DNA from: Bolinopsis microptera
Lineage: Eukaryota; Ctenophora; Tentaculata; Lobata; Bolinopsidae
DNA: 64,000 nucleotides
Assembly: GCF_026151205.1 (NCBI RefSeq)
Contig: NC_087075.1
Location: forward strand, 6,342,858-6,406,857
Direction of reading: 5' to 3'
Numbering within the stretch: position 1 is the stretch's first letter; the number at the start of each line of letters is the position of its first letter. Both the position numbers and the translations under genes were made by a program. This document shows, in pieces, positions 29,288-42,214 of this stretch. The notes beneath the pieces were generated by a model, which made no database searches, had not been told where the DNA came from, and saw only the letters and a program-made list of their open reading frames with translations.

Positions 29288-32200
29288 CTATTTACCTTGA
29301 TTGTTTTATCATCAGCAGCGCTAACAATCCTCCAGGTATCTGCTTGTAAACATCTCACAACACCAGTGTGTCCTTCAGCACTGGGCAGGAAAGGGAGACG
29401 TTACAGATGAAAACAAATATGGAACTCTTAAATCAGCTGAGAAAACTTGCGAATAAATTTGTCTGTCCAACAAGCTGTATTTCATTTCAACATACCTCGC
29501 CCAGTCGAGTGTTTGAATACACCTCTCACTTTTGATGTCCCAAACTTTTATTTGGGTATCTAAACTCCCAGATACTATCCGGGAATGGTCGAAGTGTATG
29601 CACGTGACAGCGTTGTTGTGACCAGATAGTGTCGCCAAACATTCTCCTGTATCAAAACTCCACACCTATCAAGGTGTTTATTACATAATAGCGGTATGAT
29701 TACATTAATTACTTATTAGTTATTCATCAATTTATTTTTAAAACTTTTTTGTAACTCGGTAAAAACGTTTTTATGTATGTTGAGACGAACCAAAAATCGT
29801 TCATATCCCATACAAACATAGAACATAATATTATCTTTAGACAGTAATTTAAGTAGAAGTGCCCCTAACATTCAAACAAAATCGGTGATTACAAACCTTA
29901 ATAGTGTTATCGCAGGAACCACTGACTATCTTGCTGCAATCAAACTGTACACTCAACACAGCTGCCAAATGTCCACGTAGAGTGGCTAGACATTCCCCAG
30001 TGCTCAGTCGCCATTTCTTTAGGGTGTGGTCGTAGGAACCACTAACTACAACCCCTAGACCTACCTGATTACAAGAATACAAACATGTTAGGAATGATAT
30101 ATGGAAATTTAACGGTGGACTAGTGACCACTCAGAGAATTATTCGAAGCCGCCATTTTATTTTAGGAAAACAACAACATGGTTGACTGCACGTTTTATGT
30201 TATGTTTTACTTTGCGGACGAAAACGCCGCGCAGTCATCCGATAAGATTGATTTAGTTTTTTCTCATAGTTTGCGGCGCGCGTTACAATTTACATTTTAT
30301 CCACTGTGACCGAATATTGTGCCCATCGTTGTCCAATTACTTTAGATCTGGGAGCAATGTCAAATTGCTAATTAGTGATTACCAATTAGTGATTGCTAAC
30401 AAAAATACAACCTGTAAACATCTGACTGTATGACTGTGGCCCACCATAGTTACAGTACATCTACTTCTTGACCATCCAACTCCTTCAGCAAGATCCCAAA
30501 CTTTAATCGTACAATCGCTTGAACCTAAAATAAAAATAAATATATATATATATGTGTGATACTAAAAATGTTGTGTACATAGTTAATGATAATATTTGTA
30601 AGTTAAGTTATATAGGATGTACTTCAGACTCTTTAAAGGTTAGATTTAGGAACCATAAATCCCACATTAAAACCCAAAGAAGGACTTGTGAACTTTCCTG
30701 CCATTTTATAGATAATGAGATTTTGCACAATCTTGACCGTACCACCACTAAGTTGTTTACCAGTACTTTAAGTAAGGACATTAATGTTTCGATTATAGAG
30801 CAAGTTGACGTTGGGAATTTTGAGCAATGTGCCCAGGATAGACTAAGTATATGTAAACAAAGGGAGAACTTTTGGCAAAACCAGCTTAAAACTTTAAAGC
30901 ACTTTGGAGGGATGAATGTTAGAGAAGAAAGATGATTTTTTTCTTGCATATTTTATTTTCTCACCTCTACCACTCATTTGGGATTTCCACCCACCATAAC
31001 TTGAATTGCTGAGTTACATAAATTTCTAAATTTTAAATTTCTTTTATTTGATTGATTGATGGATTGATATTTTGAATAAATTTACTAACATGTCTTTATA
31101 TCAGGATGACTGTAAAGGTACATTTTACCGACATTTGAAGTCAAGGCGTTGTTTTACTGATAGTTGTGGCTGACTAATAATATATATATATATATATAAA
31201 ATATCATTATTCAACCTTTCGTTGGTCAACCTTACTCGACGCTTCATAACATATATTCTAGAATATCTAAAAGATAAAATACAGTATCCTGTATCAAACA
31301 TTCGGAAAGTTTACACCACAACAAAACTAAATTCGATCAATATTAAAATTAAATTAAACTGTGAGAACTAACCGCTGACAAGTTGGTTATTATTGAGATG
31401 CAAGCACCTAACAGTGAAAACTTACCGCTGACAAGTTGGTTATTATTGAGATGCAAGCACCTAACAGTGAGAACTAACCGCTGACAAGTTGGTTATTATT
31501 GAGATGCAAGCACCTAACAGTGAGAACTTACCGCTGACAAGTTGGTTATTATTGAGATGCAAGCACCTAACAGTGAGAACTAACCGCTGACAAGTTGGTT
31601 ATTATTGAGATGCAAGCACCTAACAGTGAGAACTAACCGCTGACAAGTTGGTTATTATTGAGATGCAAGCACCTAACAGTGAGAACTAACCGCTGACAAG
31701 TTGGTTATTATTGAGATGCAAGCACCTAACAGTACCACTATGTCCTCTTAGTGTTAATCCGCCCCAGGGGGTGTTGGATCTGGTGCTCCATACTTTTATA
31801 GTCTTATCAGAACTACCACTAACAATTCTGAAGTCGTCGAACTGTACACATGTGATGCCCTGTGAAATGTCAATTTCGTATTTTGGGGATTATACAAAAT
31901 TGGATGTTGGTAAATTAATCATAATCATGTGATGCTTAGATGAAAACAGCAATGTTCAATAATCGCCATTGATTAGCTCGCTCTAAACTTACAATAAACC
32001 GTGTTAACATTCACCTGTGTATGTCCCTCAAACGTCCTCACGTAACAGTTACCAGTCAACCAGTTGTGTTGTAATTTGTACCTCTCTATGAACACTCGTC
32101 TCCAAGGTATATACCCGTACCGAGACTTGAATATCTCCAATTGTTTTGACGCTACCTGAATAATGTGTTTTATAAGCTGTGCTGTAAACATACAGATAGG

Positions 32201-35200
32201 TTAGACTGTAATTATAATTAGTAGAATTACACTTTTATCTACAGCAGACAAATTAATACAGGGAAGTGTGGGAAAGTAACTCCTGTATTTAAAGGGTGGA
32301 AATGTAGTGAAAGTTGAGAGAGACGGGCAGACTGTGTTTCTACTGGCATGGTCTTGACTCTTGACAAAAGTTGGTTATATTTTGAATGATCCATATCAAA
32401 TATGGAGTTATGATAATAATATAATGCTACATTATTTATACAGCTTCAAAATTAGTATCGTGACAGAACTTAGCACTAAATATAGCTGATAAATAAGCTA
32501 TATTTATCTGTGACGTTTTTTGGGTGGTAAAAACTGTCGCAAAAGTTTTATTCTGGCAAGATTTTTGTGTGGTATCATAAGTGATGGAGTACAACATTTG
32601 CCGTATAAAATTGAATATTCAATACAATTATTATACCACGTTCTCACGTTAATTATATTCTGCAGAAAATACAAGCATGGCTTCGCAGTGGTTACGATAG
32701 TTGCACACTATATATATAATTAACATTCCAATAATATCTGACAGTGAACTTGAGCTTCTAAATTTAAAATATCTAATCACGTGACACAAACCAACCAACC
32801 CGTGAACAGTACACAGCTAAAAGTTACCTTTGCTCCGAGCCTGTAAAAAGGTCTGAAACACAAATCTCTCCACAGCTTTGTGTCACAACTCAAACGATAC
32901 CAGTATTTGTTAACTTTCTGACACTCTGCTAGGGAATACGCGTCCAAATATCCCAGTATCTGAAAATAGCAGTTTTAATCACCTGTTAATCAGTTGGTAA
33001 TTAGTAATTACAATATCAATCATTATAAAAACAATGTCATTATTGTAAAGTGGGATGTTTATTCTTGAATAAGGATGTTGAGTAGTTCCGAATTCTGATA
33101 TCTAATGTTGTTTATTTGGAGCCATCTCAGCAGACACCACATGATCTAATATTGAGCCTTGTTGTAAGATAACGATTTATAACTATATATAAATCAGATA
33201 ATACATTAAGAATGTACACACTGAGGAGGAAGTTTCTAGAATATTATATATATAGTGATTATTTGAATTGCTTAATAGTGACATAATTTGTAAGGTGATA
33301 TCTATACGATATAATTTGATAACTGTACATAGAGATTAGAGATGCCTCAACACGGTACCTACCCCTTAGTTCCATACGCAAACAATACAGTGAACAAATT
33401 CACATTTTATTTGCGAAATAAAATTGTACGGGCGAATTAATTTGCACACAGTAATCGATACGTGTATCGGTGGTGCCGGGCAGGATTAGGACTGCAGCTA
33501 CTCGAGTTTTAATTAGGATACACAAACAGAAACTTGGGTGCGGACAACAAAATGCAATTATAATATCGATTACGACCACAGCGAGTATATTATTTGAGTG
33601 AGAAAAATTTAATACGTGAGCACGTTCACGATTTTATAAAGCTCAATTAATTAATTGAGTGAATCGAAAAAAGAGAACCAAAAAATAGGACATATTTTTT
33701 TGAGCGTAGGGATGGTAGGGATATCGTTTAGTGTGTTATACAGTAATATTAATAATACACTACATATTTTACAATACAATACTATTACTAATATAACAAG
33801 AAATACACTACATTTACAATACACACGCGCTACCTATCTGTAGATATCTGTATTTATTAGACGTTCTTCCTTGTTATTGTACTTTTAAAAGTGTTAATTT
33901 ATTTGATTTGTCACTTAAAACAAAGAATATGTGGATCAAGGTAAGGTAATAAATATGTGTGAATATGAACACAGTATAATAAATGACAACCTTACATCCA
34001 AAGAGATAGACAAAGTAGAACTTAAGGCAACATAACGAATATATAATATGGATTAATATTATAGTGGGAAATCAATTATAAAGCATTTAAACAAGAGTGA
34101 AATGGCTCATTATTATAGCACACATAACGCTGAAACGAACAGGGGTTATATTTAAACTTATCATAATCTTATTTTATGATAAACCATCCAGATTATTGGA
34201 TGATTTATTTGGTTATTGCTTGCTTATTGAAACTTATTATCTCCTGCTTCAAGAAGTTATTATGGAAACTACGAACTGAACTCATACGACTCGATGATAC
34301 TAACTTCCTATTCTTGTTCATAGTATGATACGTTGTTTGTGTTATGTGTATATGGTTCACTATTCAGTGAGGGTGTGCTATCTATGTCATACCTAATTAT
34401 AATATAGTCCTGTCCAATGTCCATGGTGTCAGTTCATGTTTGAATGTTTCAGTTTGATGTTATTGTATAAAGGTGTTTTGAGCACTACAGCGTTCTAGGG
34501 ATCAGGCCCTCGATACTAAGGGCTGAGTGCTTGAAGATGCAAATGGCAGACATTCCACCAAATCCCGCCAGCACCCCTAACATCATTCAGAAGCTTATGG
34601 ATCTGAAGAAAACCATTACCTGGTCCTACTTAGCCATGAAAAGGCAATAGACATTGGTAAAGTTATATAATACAAATTTGCAGAAAACCCGAGAAGAGTG
34701 GTTTTGAAGTAATTTAACTGTTTTTTTGTAACCCTACATTCTAAAATGGTCGAGATTGAACTGTTAATTAACATTGTTGTTTTACTCTAGAAACAGAAGA
34801 AATCCCTTAATAGAAACAGCCATCGATATATATAGCTGCGCCCCCGAACCCCTGCCGTGGCTCCTTCGGTGGCGCTTTGCGCCACGTCACCCTCCCAGAA
34901 TTTCACAGCTGGATCCATGCCTGCTGAACTGTAAGGGTGGTATGGGCTTCAAATATGTTGCAACATTCCTAACACAAAATTGTTGCTTATTGTCCAACAT
35001 GATCCACTTCTTAAAATAACGAGCTGCAATCTTCATAAAGGCAGATTTATTTTATTGTGATATCAAGTAATTCCTATCCTTAAGGGAGGCTCAAAACTAG
35101 ATGTGAAAAACTACAGACCAATATCATTGCTCTGCACCTTTTCAAAAATCTATGAGAAACTCATGCACAGAAGAGTCCTTGACTTCCTAGAGCGACATAG

Positions 35201-38200
35201 CACTTTATTTGAAGGACAATACGGTTTTCGGCGGGTCGGTCGCGTGAACATGCGCTCCTTGATGCAACCAACACGATTAGACACAACCTCTCCAAAAAAG
35301 AGGTCTCTCTACTCCTCCTACTTGATTTTAGCAAAGCGTTTGATGTAATTTCCCACGATATTTTCTTAGACAAACTGTATCATTATGGTATAAGAGGACT
35401 AGCACACCAATGGTTCAAGTCTTATTTAAGTTCCAGGAGTCAGTATGTTTCAATAGGGGGCACAAATTCTTCCTCACAGTCCATGAGACATGGAGTGCCG
35501 CAAGGCAGTATTCTAGGACCTTTACTTTTCATAATATATATCAATGACATGCCAAAAATCAAATCGTACGCTAAATTTGTTTTATATGCTGACGACGCAA
35601 ACATAATTATATCAGGTAAAAATCATCAAGAATTACTACAAAAGATGACATAATTTTCACCTTTATTGATAAACTGGGTAGATCAAAATGGTCTTTCGTT
35701 AAACCTTAAGAAAACGTGCTACATGCTCCTCAACACCTGACGTAAATATTCAAATTGCAGGCACCACTATTGAGCGAAAAACTGAGGCCCGATTTCTTGG
35801 CGTAATTGTTGACGAAAAATTGACCTGGACCAGTCACATTACTGCTCTTAAATCGAAAATGATGCGGTATATTGGTATTATGTACAAAATAAAAAGTCGG
35901 CTGCCGATTAAAGTTAGACTCCAGATATACCAAAGCTTTGTACAGTCTCATATAAACTATTGTTCATTGATATGGGGTTTTGCTGCAAAAAGCCATATAG
36001 ATGCTATATTCAGCAAACAGAAGCAAGGAATAAGGGCTATTATGCCTGGCTTCGTAAACTACTACTTTAAGGAAGGTGCCTTACCACAACACACAAAGCC
36101 ATTTTTCAGTGAACATGAAATTCTCACTGTGCATGGTCTTATCGTTTACAACTCAATTTCAACTGAAACGAATATAATCTAAGTTTAAATTAAGTCTATT
36201 GTCTAATTAATCGCATGCAACAGGGAGCAGTATGAAAATCACACAACCCAGCATATATAGAAAATACACTAAATGACACGAATTTAAATAACAACTTGCA
36301 ATTACTGACTACCAATATAATAACCGCTCGCAAAACTACCCCCACTTAGCGTAGATAAGCAAGCATTTCACTGCCGCTAAATTCCTTTTCCATACATTTA
36401 TCTCAATCGCGCGCTCATAATTACTGTAAGCGCTGAGTTACCGGCCAAAATCATTAATCACTGATGGTAAAATTTTGCACAAAATTTAAAAAACAATAGT
36501 CCAAGCTGTTCAGTGCAAGTCTAAACTTCTTAACCTATAGGATCGATATTATGGATGTGTAATATCATGTGTAGCGTGAAGCGTCGTGTTTTTAAATCTG
36601 TAGTTCATAGTACTTCATGATCACAGTGTACTTTTTGATAACAGTGTGCAGTGCCCTTTCCAGAGGGTTAAAAAAAAAAAGAATTTTTAACATTACTATT
36701 TTCTATCTATTACTGTTTGTATTATAATTTTGAGTAAACATTAATCGAGTAAACCGCTCGATTCCCAATCAATCAGTAGCTCTTCTTATATCTCCGAACC
36801 ACTACATCATTCTTTAGCATAATGCGTTGCTCTTACAACTTTACTTATAGTTTATTTATATCATGCAAGGAAGAATGCCTCAATTCTGCTTGTAATTATC
36901 AGTGATAATAACGTCGGGGGAAAGTTGGCAGAACGGCGGTAAAAGGCGTTAGTTATAGGTAAAAGATTAAATAAAGACATATTTATAAAGGAGCTAGAGG
37001 AATGTCAGGAATGTCTGATATTATTCCGTATCAGACAGTGCAGATGTAGAGCCAGATAATCTGAGGTTCTGCCGCTGTTCTGGTGTCCACTTGTACGACC
37101 ACTATTCTAATTTACCATACCAATTTACTACGAGATGTTGGGCCTACTAAGATACCGAGATTACAGAGCATCTCACAGAACTTAATGATAGAATACAATA
37201 TGAAGTTTACAGATTGGAACATTTCTTATTAGTTGTAGAATGATGATATTATCTGAAAACGGTGGCTATATCAAACTGGGCAGTGGGCACCCGGTACAAC
37301 AAAATCTACAACTTTAACAGTACAGAGTGAAGACAGGTTCTGGAAATTGTCCAAGAAACGTGCTGGAACTTTGTCAGCGCCTGCAAGACTGGCACGTGCC
37401 AACTGCCAAGCAGATCTTTAGTTTTTTTGTTAAGTTATAGGTCACGTGACATTTTTGACCAATGCGTGTCATAGTAGTAGGTCATGTGATACGCGTCATC
37501 AGAACACGTGACATGATAAACCAGCACACGGAATAAAGACGAGATATCACTCAACAAAACCAAACTAGAACTGGGTTGAGTGAATAGGAGAAGGAATTAT
37601 TTACAAAGTGGGAAAAACAGCGGTATGGATCAAAATAACACCGCCCCTTATTTTCTATATCCCCTCCCTTGGCAGTATCCCGGAGGAGTTTATACAGCCA
37701 TTAAACAAAAACCCACCTCTAAGCTGAGTCCAGGTGGCAACCAGTAAAGTATATCAGTACAGTTGTGTGGACAGTTAGCATGAAGTATTGGAGCCATCAG
37801 GGTCGACAACAGGTGGGTTTGGGGAGAGTTGGAAATTTCTAGAAGTTGTTTTAAAAAGTCGTTCTTCTGGGCGTCATCAAATTCTTCGTACCATCCCAGC
37901 ATTGTTCGTAGATGTGTGTGAAACTGCACTGTCGGAACTCCTTGCTGAAGAGGGTGCAATTATGGTTTTATGTGGAAATGAAATAAATATCAAATATTGT
38001 AGGGTAAGAAATTGTTAATATGTATAATAATATAAGTCCTGCAATACGAAATAAACTGAGTGTTTATGGTTGATGATTTGTTCAACGTTTAAAAAATTTC
38101 GTGGAATGTTAATAATCACCCGTGTTTCAATGCGAAGAATCGTTTTCATAATATGATTACTGAAAATAGCAAGGGGAAGTAAGGAAAGGGCCCACAAACC

Positions 38201-39004
38201 CGGGGTCGTCGGAAGCGTTTCCTCCGCCCAAATGACAGAAGAGGGCTGTCTTCCTCTACACTGCACCTCTTAGTCGAGTCAGGGCATGACCTATGGAATA
38301 TTGCTGTCTTTAGATCAAGTTATGAAGGAATTCTTATCGACAATGCCAGCGCGGAATTATTTACATACCACATCTTCGTAAATTAAATAGTTAATCAAAA
38401 CTGTTTACATAGACGATGTACAGGAATATAGTTTTGATTAAGTACATTGAACGTAAAATATTTGAAGTTCGGCCAATAAATTTTTGCTGGAATGTAGCAT
38501 TTAACCACGAACCTTCTAACATGACAGTTTCTAGTTTCAGCACTCAGAAAGGAAGAAGTACTGTCTCCAGCAGAAGTACTGTCTCCAGCAGATTCAGGGA
38601 CATTCTCGACTTCAGAGCTGCAGTTGGAAGGAGGTAAACTCGTCTTCCGAGTCAGGGTAACATCTGTTGTCAGGGATTGGGAACCAGGCGAGATCATTGA
38701 TGAACTGAAAATATCTAAATTTCATTAAAATTCGTAGAATCGTTTGGATCCCATGACGGTTACTTTAGTAAAATCATATAACAAATTCACGATAAAGAAA
38801 AATGCATACTTATCACACTCACGGTCTGGTTGATTTCTCAGGAATAGTAAGAGAAAGAAGGGGACAGGGGGTGTTCCAGGACCGGCGGTTATCACCAGCT
38901 CGACAGGAACAACAAACCGGACAGTGGCAAACAGGTGTGTTGGAAAGTTGAGGGAGGGAGCGGGAGAGATGTTGGACCGGGGCTTGGAGGGGCTTCTTCA
39001 TCAT
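28518..39004 (-). CDS. F-box/WD40-repeat protein (SCF substrate receptor)
   Basis: Exons: 38823-39004, 38513-38704, 38161-38266, 37717-37944, 32828-32959, 32015-32155, 31691-31859, 30412-30524, 29897-30064, 29496-29665, 29296-29380, 28518-28661. All phases agree and give 609 residues, like beta-TrCP. The N-terminus is Ser/Pro/Cys-rich. Exon 4 holds a helical segment (MLGWYEEFDDAQKNDFLKQL) like the beta-TrCP/FBXW7 dimerisation region and ends LPPGLSLE. Exon 5 continues ILGYLDAYSLAECQKVNKYW, completing an F-box that recruits SKP1. Seven WD40 repeats follow (for example RIVSGSSDKTIKVW), ending WDFTKS. The role is substrate recognition for an SCF ubiquitin ligase. Exact orthology (FBXW7, FBXW1/11 or MET30) is unsettled, and a 5' exon above 39004 is possible. 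Confidence 0.88.
28661..29125. repeat. 9-bp array and duplicated acceptor of the last F-box/WD40 exon
   Basis: Next to the acceptor at 28661, about eight copies of CCAAAATAT fill 28692-28765. The acceptor neighbourhood (CCACACCTGTAACGTGGTTA then TCAGGGTTATTCTCATG) reappears in diverged form at 29068-29122 (CCACACCTGTATAAG ... GTGGTTATCGGGGTTACTCT), again followed by AAAATATCC. Confidence 0.7.
29238..29287. repeat. G-rich tract inside an intron
   Basis: Nearly 50 bases that are almost all G, starting 10 bases from the donor of exon 11 of the F-box/WD40 gene. On the transcribed strand the intron therefore begins GTAAATAG and then a long C tract. Confidence 0.8.
30552..31100 (+). mobile_element. 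5'-truncated Penelope-like retroelement (GIY-YIG endonuclease)
   Basis: The ORF 30552-30935 encodes VVYIVNDNICKLSYIGCTSD, then KVRFRNHKSHIK, then FWQNQLKTLKHFGGMNVREE. The Y..(I/V)-YIG-R-H pattern is the GIY-YIG nuclease that Penelope-like elements carry after the reverse transcriptase, and the ending L.T..HFG.MN is typical of their C-terminus. The reverse transcriptase is missing. It lies antisense within an intron of the F-box/WD40 gene, with an AT-rich tail to about 31100. Confidence 0.7.
31369..31740. repeat. 53-bp tandem repeat containing the WD-exon donor
   Basis: Seven units of GCTGACAAGTTGGTTATTAT, TGAGATGCAAGCACCTAACA and GTGAGAACTAACC. On the minus strand each reads the end of F-box/WD40 exon 7 (CACCTTGTCAGCG-like end, NNNQLVSG) plus a donor that is GTTAGT in most units and GTAAGT in two. 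The unit length is not a multiple of three, so only the exon-proximal donor (31690) preserves the frame. Confidence 0.9.
32960..37716. other. Large intron of the F-box/WD40 gene
   Basis: 4.8 kb between exons 5 and 4. It holds AT-rich DNA, a LINE fragment (35040-36183) and CACGTGAC-type motifs around 37440-37510. No other exon was identified. Confidence 0.6.
35040..36183 (+). pseudogene. LINE reverse transcriptase fragment, frameshifted
   Basis: In order: KNYRPISLLCTFSKIYEKL, LLDFSKAFDVISHD, RHGVPQGSILGPLLF, YADDANIII (catalytic YADD near 35585), NGLSLNLKKTCYM, RFLGVIVDEKLTW and INYCSLIWGF. The order is that of a non-LTR reverse transcriptase and its C-terminal part. Several frameshifts and stops separate the blocks and the 5' part is missing. 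It lies antisense inside an F-box/WD40 intron. Confidence 0.85.
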
Positions 39005-39599
39005 GAAGCTAGTGGAGGTTTTAATCGTTAATAGTTATAATGATATCTAATTACGACACATACTTCTATCCCCTGAAACTTGGATGCACTGTTGCGTAGA
39101 ATTATGTGAGTTATTCAAGAGTTGCGTATGGGCAGCGAATTTTGGTTAATCCTGTACAATAATCATGACCTTATATGGTAATATAAACTTGATTCATGAC
39201 TAGTAAGACATTCTATTAGTAATTTGAGGGTCAGTAGCAATACAATAAAGCGATTATATAATGAAGTTTTACTCTGATCATACAAATAAAATTATACCAG
39301 GATTACTAGCCTGAGCCAAATTATGATAAAAAATGATTAAAATTAAAATATTTCCATGGATAAAAAGCACAACATAAAAAATTGTGGGGGGTTCAGCCAC
39401 ATTTTCACTCATCCCCAAACCCAAATTTCGCGTTGTTTTTGGAGTTTAACAGTGTATGAATTAAAAGCGTGTTCTGGATTTACAGTATAAATTGTTGAGC
39501 AAAGGAATTAAAAGTATATACCATTATCAAACTGTAATAGTGGCAATACTGCAACTATCATCACATTCTAAAAACAAAGATCACACTGATTTTAACGGA

Positions 39600-41734
39600 T
39601 CAAAATTTGCTCTTGAATTCTTGTAACTTATCCGCACTAAGATTTATGTAGCCTCTTCCTCTACCCATACACTTTCTGGACTCAGGTAGCCCACTCTTCT
39701 CTTTTCCATGCTCAGAGAATTTGTTGGTAACTTCTTCAGGACTCATGAACATACTTCTCCCTTCTGTAAGATCACGTGGTATGTGAGTTTCTTTTTTAGC
39801 CTGGAAGAGTTTCTCTGGACTAGCTTCCGGAAACTTCTCCATGAGGCTAAAAGTAGGAATGTCCTGTCTTTTAGTTGGACATATTACGGCACATGGTTTA
39901 TTGATACTGATGGGCAAATTTGCGATATTTGCTTGTGATATAACTGGAGAGATTCTGGGACGTTGCTGACAGAAACCTCTTCCCATACCAGGTTCAAGGG
40001 GAGCAATGTTGGCTTGTCTGGTAAGTTCCGCTTCTATTTTAGCAAGAGCTTGTCTCTTCTTAGCAGACTTCTTTTTGGAAGATTTACTAACTTTTGGACC
40101 CTGGTTTGCAGGCTCTTGTGATTTTTTGTACAGTTGCAAAATCTCATTTGGTTTGTAAATTACACTTTCTGGTGCTTCAACAGGTAAAGTATCATGTGAC
40201 TCCTCAACAACTCCAGATTTTGTGACATGACTGAAGAATGCACACTCAGTGTGCCTATCTTTGCAAGTGAAATTGGTATCAATATCAGTGAAATTGGTTG
40301 TACCAACCAAGGTTTCAAGCTCGTTTGGCAGTTCTCTGGCACTGATGTTATGTTCTGTCATCCAACTGAATGCTTGTTTTATTCTAGCTGTAACTTGCTG
40401 ACTATGATTAATGGTTTCATTAGAATAGTTCATAGTGTACCTCACTTCAATTCTCTTGTTCTCTATGAATAAAGGGTCAGTTCTAAATGCTTTAAGAGCA
40501 GCAGCAGCATCAGCATCACAATGAAATACGACAAATGCACTGATTCCTGAAACGATAAATATACAGGGTGGGCCAAAAGTCAGTGTGCAAACGTTGGGTC
40601 TTATACCTCCGCCGTGTTTTATATTTGAGAGCTGTTGCTTTGTAGATGGCATACTGTACTTACTGGTTCGAGGACTCCGTCGTCAAAATTTGAAAATTTG
40701 AATATTTTAGACCACGCCCATTCAAGATTAAAACACCTATATTGTTTTCTCTGAACATGCTGAACGCCTAATTTTTTCAGAAACGGTAGATTATCAAATG
40801 TTGCATATGATCTGAAAACATGAGGCAAAACGGGTTAGAAATGACGAAGTTATCAAGCATTTTGTGTATCTCGTTAACAAAATTGACTGGGTGATTATGT
40901 GACACCGTGACACGACACCTTAATTGGGCACCCTTAACAATTCCCATAATGTTTAACGGGGTAGTTAACGGGGTCACCTTATCACGTGATTAGGTAAACC
41001 AATCACCTGATCACACGTAATGAATAAACTCGTTATGCTTCATATCTCGGTCATCTGAGAAGCTACAATTCTAATTTTTTCAGGACAAACGTAATTCGAA
41101 TGGCCAAACACAATTCAATAACATTTAGCTTGATCCGACTATCCTAACTATCAAATAAATGTGAAAATGAACCTCCATTTGAAAAAAATGAACGCGAATA
41201 TTTTTCGAGTTGACAAATTCCTCGAACCAGTGGTGGTACTAAGTCATACCAGAAGGAAGTATTTCAATTGGGCACTCAGTGACTGAGCTATTAAGGCCAA
41301 CGTTTGCACACTGACTTTTGGCCCACCCTGTATATTTCTATTAGGTAAAATGAATCAGAATGAGACACAATAACTGTTATTTAAATAAAAATGGGATGAC
41401 AAATTAATGGGATAGATCGAGATAATCTTGATCAATTCTATCAATATTAATCAAATACATGCAATGGATGAACAACAGCTCTAAGTAAATATGGATAATT
41501 TGGATGAGATTATCATTTACCTTTTACTCCTTTGTGAAGTCTAACATCTTTGCACTGAACACCTGTAGGTTGAAGGAGAGCTTGAACTTTAGCAGGATTG
41601 GCATCAGGAGGGAGTGGGGTAAAGAATAGCTCATGAAACCGTGTTCCCATAATTGTTTTCCGGTGGGCTTCCTTGTATCTTGAAGTTGGGGCCTCCTTGT
41701 ATCTTGAAGTTGGTCTCTTTCCATGATTTCTCAT
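39600..41734 (-). CDS. RRM RNA-binding protein, two exons
   Basis: Exons 41521-41734 and 39600-40546 join in phase 1 and split one RRM: FHELFFTPLPPDANP and CKDVRLHKGVK before the intron, then GISAFVVFHCDADAAAALKA and RIEVRY after it (RNP1-like SAFVVF). The remaining 270 or so residues are low-complexity and basic (KSSKKKSAKKRQALAKIEAE), with GRGF and GRGRGY motifs near the end. The total is 386 residues if ATG 41734 is the start; an acceptor-like TTGTTCAG just before it may mean an upstream exon. Near the start the octapeptide PTSRYKEA is repeated by a 24-bp duplication. The role is presumably RNA binding; the family is not identified. The intron contains a mariner-type MITE. Confidence 0.78.
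40564..41330. mobile_element. Mariner-type MITE, copy 1
   Basis: 767 bp, with ends CAGGGTGGGCCAAAAGTCAG and its complement and TA on both sides. The inverted ends extend over GTGCAAACGTTGG. No transposase. It lies in the intron of the RRM gene. Relatives are at 45482-46040 and 52056-52768. Confidence 0.88.
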
Positions 41735-41857
41735 ACTGAACAATTATTTTGTCATTATTTTGAATGAATATGAATGAATTGTTCACAGTTTTGAAACAAA
41801 ATCACAATTTTCGATACCAATAAATTTTCCTTCAAACAGTAGCCCGCACAGCAGGGC

Positions 41858-42130
41858 CAGTGGCGTAACGAAGGCCCCAGTCCCCACTGTGTGGGGGCGA
41901 AATCTTAGGGGGGCACCAAATCGTGGGAAAATTTGGAAAAACTTGACTACAGTACTAGCAACACTGATATGAGCGTTTTGCTCTAGAAACACTTTTTTAG
42001 AGATTTTACCGGCGTATCCTCTAAAATCATCTAATTTGCTCAATTTTAGGGAGGGATGCCAAAAGGGGAGGGGGCGCCAACAGGGGGCGCATTTTCAGCA
42101 AGGGCGCCAACAGGCAACGTTACGCCACTG
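41858..42130. mobile_element. hAT MITE, second copy of the CAGTGGCGTAACG family
   Basis: The same 13-bp ends as 6138-6458, with flanking 8-mers AGCAGGGC and AGCGGGGC (one mismatch). The interior is homologous, including AGATTTTACCGGCGTATCCT, and lacks the long G run. Confidence 0.87.
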
Positions 42131-42214
42131 AGCGGGGCGCTTCAGAAAACAACAAATTCACCCTACTGTAACTTGTAATGGGATCCCAAATTAAGTCCAG
42201 GCTGCACCACCACG

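Noticed and set aside
34537-34650. Short plus-strand ORF (MADIPPNPASTPNIIQKLMD)
   Set aside because: 37 codons with no family, no splice support and lying in a large intron. Possibly transposon debris.
37440-37510. Cluster of CACGTGAC/GTCACGTG motifs as a regulatory site
   Set aside because: Could be E-box-like, but such hexamers also occur elsewhere in the window and no promoter context was seen.
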